Part shown: positions 7,317 through 10,637 of the stretch, one piece after another
Layout of the letters: every line of letters starts with the position of its first letter
How positions within the stretch are numbered: the first letter of the stretch is position 1
Assembly (NCBI GenBank): GCA_017615375.1
Contig: JAGAAH010000029.1
Location: 1-10,637 of the forward strand
Direction of reading: 5' to 3'
From: Lachnospiraceae bacterium
GTDB taxonomy: Bacteria > Bacillota > Clostridia > Lachnospirales > Lachnospiraceae
DNA: 10,637 nucleotides
Position numbers and translations under genes: made by a program
The notes under the pieces: model-generated
Databases searched by the model: none
What the model saw: only the letters and a program-made list of their open reading frames with translations
Told to the model about the DNA's origin: nothing

Positions 7317-7895
7317 ATGGAAATGACAAGGGAAGGCAAATATATAATAGCAATTAACGGCGGAAGAGAGTCAATCTACGGTATAAGACTCGCCGCAGAA
7401 TTCTTAAGCCGTGGGTCATACGTACACTTAATAGTAAAGGAAAATGTTGATTCATCGCCAACCGATGATACGATAACAGGCCAGGCAGCGATGCTTAAGG
7501 ATAGATATGGTGAGCGTTTCGTATTGGAAGATAACCATGATACGGAATGCAATCTTTATAAGGGTGCGGTTTCGTTTGATGCTATGATTGCGGTTCCTGC
7601 AAGTATCGAAGGGATTATTGATATCAGTGAGCATAAGACGGATACGCTTATCTTGAAGGCAGCCGATAATGCAATTAAGCAGAACAGAAAGCTTATACTT
7701 GTTGCCAATGTGGAGAGATTCAATGCACGCAATCTGGAGATTATGCAATCTCTTGCCAAGAGCGGAGTTGAGATGATTCCTGCAGCACCGCCGTTTTTCC
7801 ATATTAAGAGTACGCTGGAAGATATGATTGATTATACGGTATCCAATGTACTTAATCTTCTTAACATAGATAATACGGTTAATCCGAGATGGTAA
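7317..7895 (+). CDS. UbiX/Pad1-fold flavoprotein, probably not a canonical flavin prenyltransferase
   Basis: This 192-aa Rossmann-fold protein aligns with the UbiX flavin prenyltransferase along its whole length. It shares SIYGIRLAAEFL (19-30), the YKGAVSFDAMIAVPAS region (81-96), LKAADNAIKQNRKLILV (113-129), NLEIMQSLAKSGVEMIPAAPPFFH (about 139-162) and a final helix, DMIDYTVSNVLNLLNID. Several usual UbiX landmarks look replaced: the GASGA loop reads GGRES (15-19), the CSMKTL-like site reads ASIEGI (95-100), the PRETPL catalytic segment reads ANVERF (130-135), the Tyr of PAFYH is Phe (F161) and the late Arg of GRVLDLL is Asn (N177). These comparisons are from recalled family sequence. It may bind flavin without prenylating it. 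AGGAG at 7306-7310 is 6 nt from the ATG, and the next ORF starts 3 nt past the stop. Confidence 0.82.
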   Translation: MEMTREGKYIIAINGGRESIYGIRLAAEFLSRGSYVHLIVKENVDSSPTDDTITGQAAMLKDRYGERFVLEDNHDTECNLYKGAVSFDAMIAVPASIEGIIDISEHKTDTLILKAADNAIKQNRKLILVANVERFNARNLEIMQSLAKSGVEMIPAAPPFFHIKSTLEDMIDYTVSNVLNLLNIDNTVNPRW

Positions 7896-7898
7896 TGA

Positions 7899-8285
7899 AT
7901 GATGAAGGATAAAAAACTTAAAAACGAACTATACTTTATTGCGGGAGCTTTGATAGTTGCCGCAATTGCGTTTATTATAATAAATCGTTACAAGATGATA
8001 TCTACAGAGAATGCGAGTGTTGTAATCGAAGTCGATGGGAGGACGGTTGCGACATATCCCTTATGCGAGGATAGAATTGTCGAGATTGAATCTTATAACG
8101 GCGGAAGGAACATTGTCTCGATTAAAGATGGCAAAGTTAATGTAACGGAAGCTTCCTGTCCGGATAAGATATGTGTGAATCATAAGGCAATTAAGTATAA
8201 TGGTGAGTCAATAATATGCTTGCCTAACAGAATGACGGTAACAATAGTGGCTGGTAGTTCGGAAACCGACGGAAAGACATACTGA
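7899..8285 (+). CDS. NusG-domain-II membrane protein (EetA-like)
   Basis: This 128-aa protein has one N-terminal membrane helix (about 11-29) after a lysine-rich start, so the rest is predicted to lie outside the cell. The exterior part is a NusG domain II: VVIEVDGRTVATYPL, YNGGRNIVSIKDGKVNV, then SCPDKICVNHKAI (86-98) and IICLPNRMTVTIV (105-117). Cysteines at 87, 92 and 107 form the family's conserved CPDxxC and CLPN pattern, plus C56, and could bind metal or form a disulfide. Despite the name it is not a transcription factor. In Gram-positive extracellular electron-transfer loci such a protein is paired with a Gx-type transporter, as here. The start is taken at 7899, and an adjacent ATG at 7902 is equally possible. 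Confidence 0.88.
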   Translation: MMKDKKLKNELYFIAGALIVAAIAFIIINRYKMISTENASVVIEVDGRTVATYPLCEDRIVEIESYNGGRNIVSIKDGKVNVTEASCPDKICVNHKAIKYNGESIICLPNRMTVTIVAGSSETDGKTY

Positions 8286-8794
8286 TGAAGAAAAGAAGTC
8301 ATAAAGTGTCATTTATAGGAATGATGATGGCACTCGCATTTGTATTATCATATATAGAGGCAATGATACCGTTTTCAGCCGGAATTCCGGGAGTAAAAGC
8401 GGGTCTTTCGAATATTCCTGTTATGGTTACGCTATACCTTATGGGACCGGCATATGCAGTAATTTTGTCATTGGTAAAAGTTCTGCTCGTGTCGGTAACG
8501 TTTGGCAGTATGTCATCTTTTATGTACTCGATGGCGGGAGCTTTACTAAGTATAGTAACTATGCTGTTTCTTAAGAAAGCGGATATATTTACGACAAGAG
8601 GAGTAAGTATTGCGGGCGGAATTATGCATAACCTCGGACAGCTTATTGTAGCTATGTGTATAGTAGAGAATGCAAAGGTATTGTATTATTTTCCGATATT
8701 GATGGTATCCGGAATAGCAGCAGGTCTTGCAATAGGATTAATTGCAGATTTAATTATTAGGAGAATCGGGGTATTATTAAGAAAGAATGAGTAG
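8285..8794 (+). CDS. Gx transporter family / HepI-like membrane protein (EetB-like)
   Basis: This 169-aa, very hydrophobic protein has about five or six membrane helices (near 8-28, 42-53, 55-73, 80-97, 106-127, 133-158). The family marker is the segment GIPGVKAGLSNIPVMVTLYLMG (33-54), a Gx(K)xGLxN pattern seen in the ECF-S-like family often labelled heptaprenyl diphosphate synthase component I or Gx transporter. Enzymatic prenyl synthesis is not supported, since there is no DDxxD motif. It may bind or transport a small molecule, or partner the preceding NusG-II protein. The ATG overlaps the previous stop by one nucleotide (TGATG), with GGAAAG (8271-8276) upstream, so the two are translationally coupled. 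Its 3' end overlaps recJ by 8 nt. Confidence 0.87.
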   Translation: MKKRSHKVSFIGMMMALAFVLSYIEAMIPFSAGIPGVKAGLSNIPVMVTLYLMGPAYAVILSLVKVLLVSVTFGSMSSFMYSMAGALLSIVTMLFLKKADIFTTRGVSIAGGIMHNLGQLIVAMCIVENAKVLYYFPILMVSGIAAGLAIGLIADLIIRRIGVLLRKNE

Positions 8795-10577
8795 AAAAGA
8801 GAGCTGGGTGACGTTGGCAAAAAGAGCCGACTTCGAGTTAATAGGTAAGGAATTTAATATAGACCCGGTAATTGCCAGACTTATAAGAAACAGGGATGTT
8901 GAGGATATGGCAGATATCAGGAAGTATCTTAATCCCGATATTAAAGATTTGCATGACGGCTATCTTATGAAAGACATGGAAAAGGGCGTAATTCTTATGC
9001 TTGATAAGATCAAGAATCAGAAGAAGATAAGAATTATCGGCGATTATGATATAGACGGAGTAACATCAACATATATTCTGTATAGAGGAATAACTGCTCT
9101 TTCCGGAAATGTGGATGCGGTTATTCCGGATAGAGTCTTGGATGGATACGGTCTTAATATTAATCTTATAAATGCAGCGATTGAAGACGGTATAGATACG
9201 ATAATTACCTGCGATAACGGAATCAGTGCAGCGGAAGAGATTAGGCACGCAAAAGAAAATGGGTTGACAGTTATAGTTACGGATCATCATAATCAACCGT
9301 ATACGGTAGATGATAATGACAATAAAGAATATATAACTGTTGAAGCAGATGCTGTAATCGATCCTAAGCGTATAGACTGTAATTATCCGTATCCGGGAAT
9401 ATGCGGTGCAATGGTTGCGTATAAGTTTATCGAGAAGCTCTTGCAGGAGTCCAAGATAGATGAAAAAGAGATTGATAAATTAAAAGAAAATTTAATTATG
9501 TACGCTGCGATAGGTACCGTGGGCGATATTATGGAGCTTAAGGATGAGAACCGTGCGGTTGTGCGCAAAGGATTGGAGCTTATTCATAAGACCGATGATA
9601 TTAGTATTAACGCGCTTATTAAGGCTGCCGGTATCAGTAAGGAAAGAGTAGATACATACTCTATAGGCTTTATATTGGGACCGTGTATTAATGCAAGCGG
9701 AAGACTTGAGACCGCCAAGAAGGCATTGGATTTATTTATCAATAAAAACGAAGAGACTTGCAATGCATATGCCGAAGAACTAGTAGAGCTTAATACTCAG
9801 AGAAAAGCGCTTACGGAGGAATTTGCCAAGAAAGCATATGAGATTGTGGAGACTACCGAGATAGGTAATGATAAGGTATTGGTAGTTTCGTTATTTGATT
9901 GCCACGAGTCTTTGGCGGGAATAATAGCGGGAAGAGTAAAAGAGCGATATAATAAGCCGACTTTGGTTGTAACCGAAACGCAGGAAGGATTGAAAGGTTC
10001 CGGAAGATCGATAGAAGCGTACAATATGTTTGATGAAATGAGTAAGGTTAAGGAGCTATTCACCAAATTCGGAGGACATGCTTTGGCTGCCGGATTTTCG
10101 CTTGAGAAAGATAAGTTATCGGAATTAAGAAAGAAGCTTAATGACAATTGTACGTTAAGAGACGACGAATTGTGTGAAGTTGTGCGGCTTGATATGGCGA
10201 TGCCGTTTGAATATGTAAGCAGTAAACTTATCAGTGAGTTCGCTTTATTGGAGCCATTTGGCCAGGGCAATAAGAAGCCTCTTTTTGGAGAGAAGAACCT
10301 TACGATTGCATCCTGTAAGACAGTCGGCAATGAACGCAAATTCTTAAAACTTGATTTAAGAACTGAAAACGGAAACCTGTTTTCATGCGTATGTTATGAC
10401 AGCCCGGAAGCATTTAAAGATTTTCTTATGGAAAAGTACGATGAAACGATTGCGGATGACTGTATTTCCGGAAGACCTACGGGAATTAAAATCACGGTTT
10501 GTTATATACCGGAAATCAAAGAGTATTACGGAAGAACATATCTTAATATGAATATCAAGAATTACAAGCATGCATAG
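8787..10577 (+). CDS. recJ: Single-stranded-DNA-specific exonuclease RecJ
   Basis: This 596-aa DHH-superfamily 5'-3' exonuclease acts on single-stranded DNA in recombination and repair. Motifs run in order: IIGDYDIDGVTS (83-94), ITCDNGISA (140-148), IVTDHHNQP (163-171) with the DHH triad, AAIGTVGDIMEL (240-251), ILGPCINASGRL (296-307), and the DHHA1 region from CHESLAGIIAGR (372-383) to FGGHALAAGFSL (428-439). The C-terminal OB-like domain includes LLEPFGQGNKKPLF (487-500). It is full length at the shorter end of the RecJ family range. It starts inside the upstream gene (8-nt overlap) with only a weak AAGAAAG element, so it probably relies on coupling to the upstream gene. It is the last gene of the apbE block and is followed by a hairpin. 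Confidence 0.96.
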   Translation: MSRKESWVTLAKRADFELIGKEFNIDPVIARLIRNRDVEDMADIRKYLNPDIKDLHDGYLMKDMEKGVILMLDKIKNQKKIRIIGDYDIDGVTSTYILYRGITALSGNVDAVIPDRVLDGYGLNINLINAAIEDGIDTIITCDNGISAAEEIRHAKENGLTVIVTDHHNQPYTVDDNDNKEYITVEADAVIDPKRIDCNYPYPGICGAMVAYKFIEKLLQESKIDEKEIDKLKENLIMYAAIGTVGDIMELKDENRAVVRKGLELIHKTDDISINALIKAAGISKERVDTYSIGFILGPCINASGRLETAKKALDLFINKNEETCNAYAEELVELNTQRKALTEEFAKKAYEIVETTEIGNDKVLVVSLFDCHESLAGIIAGRVKERYNKPTLVVTETQEGLKGSGRSIEAYNMFDEMSKVKELFTKFGGHALAAGFSLEKDKLSELRKKLNDNCTLRDDELCEVVRLDMAMPFEYVSSKLISEFALLEPFGQGNKKPLFGEKNLTIASCKTVGNERKFLKLDLRTENGNLFSCVCYDSPEAFKDFLMEKYDETIADDCISGRPTGIKITVCYIPEIKEYYGRTYLNMNIKNYKHA

Positions 10578-10586
10578 CAATAATAA

Positions 10587-10613
10587 AAGGCTCACCGCAT
10601 AAAGGTGAGCCTT
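10587..10613. terminator. Intrinsic terminator after recJ, probably bidirectional
   Basis: A perfect 10-bp stem, AAGGCTCACC (10587-10596) and GGTGAGCCTT (10604-10613), has a 7-nt loop and begins 10 nt after the recJ stop. On plus it is followed by TTAATTAATT. On minus it is followed by TTTTATTATT, which is a better T-run. This hints at a convergent minus-strand gene just beyond the window, though none is visible here. Confidence 0.88.
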
Positions 10614-10637
10614 AATTAATTCTATATGTGTTTCTTC

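Noticed and set aside
8285..8794. Heptaprenyl diphosphate synthase activity for the Gx protein, forming a prenyl pathway with IspE and the UbiX-like protein
   Set aside because: There is no DDxxD prenyl synthase motif. The HepI label is by family history, and the sequence is a multi-helix membrane protein.
9797..10339. Minus-strand open frame of 180 codons opposite recJ
   Set aside because: It lies fully within conserved RecJ domains, is serine/leucine-rich as expected for an antisense shadow, and has no promoter or ribosome binding site.
1..10637. Search for CRISPR, tRNA, insertion sequences, toxin-antitoxin or phage genes
   Set aside because: No repeat arrays, tRNA-like folds, transposase motifs or small paired ORFs were visible. 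All gaps are short and explained by promoters or terminators.

Overview
The window looks like chromosomal core sequence from a low-GC, anaerobic Firmicute, most likely a Lachnospiraceae relative (Butyrivibrio/Roseburia-like). This is inferred from AT-rich codon use, AGGAGG-type ribosome binding sites, short intergenic spacers and protein character. No database search was possible, so the taxon is an inference. No tRNA, rRNA, CRISPR, insertion sequence or phage gene is visible, and composition looks even throughout.

Layout. (1) Positions 1-2980 hold a tight plus-strand operon: ispE (MEP isoprenoid pathway), a GntR/FCD regulator, murI (D-glutamate for peptidoglycan) and a DUF1934 protein. It closes with a strong, probably bidirectional hairpin. 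(2) A single minus-strand gene (2998-3447) encodes a small membrane-anchored protein that I cannot name. It has its own good promoter and converges on that hairpin. (3) Divergently, 3625-6165 encodes a membrane-anchored PPIase resembling trigger factor without its ribosome-binding domain, followed by asparaginyl-tRNA synthetase, and ends at a second hairpin (6174-6206). (4) Positions 6234-10577 hold a tightly packed five-gene run: an ApbE-type flavin transferase, a UbiX-fold flavoprotein, a NusG-domain-II membrane protein, a Gx-transporter/HepI-like membrane protein and recJ. Spacing shrinks to 1-nt and 8-nt overlaps, and a hairpin follows at 10587-10613.

How the genes work together. The first operon supplies precursors for the cell envelope (isoprenoid carrier lipid and D-Glu). 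The fourth block is the most interesting part. ApbE, NusG-II and Gx-transporter proteins recur together in Gram-positive flavin-based extracellular electron-transfer loci, and ApbE and the NusG-II domain are predicted here to face outside the cell. Unusually, a UbiX-family protein sits between them, and its sequence appears to lack most residues that make UbiX a flavin prenyltransferase. No flavinylated acceptor, NADH dehydrogenase or quinone gene lies in the window, so this would be a reduced or variant module whose electron acceptor is encoded elsewhere.
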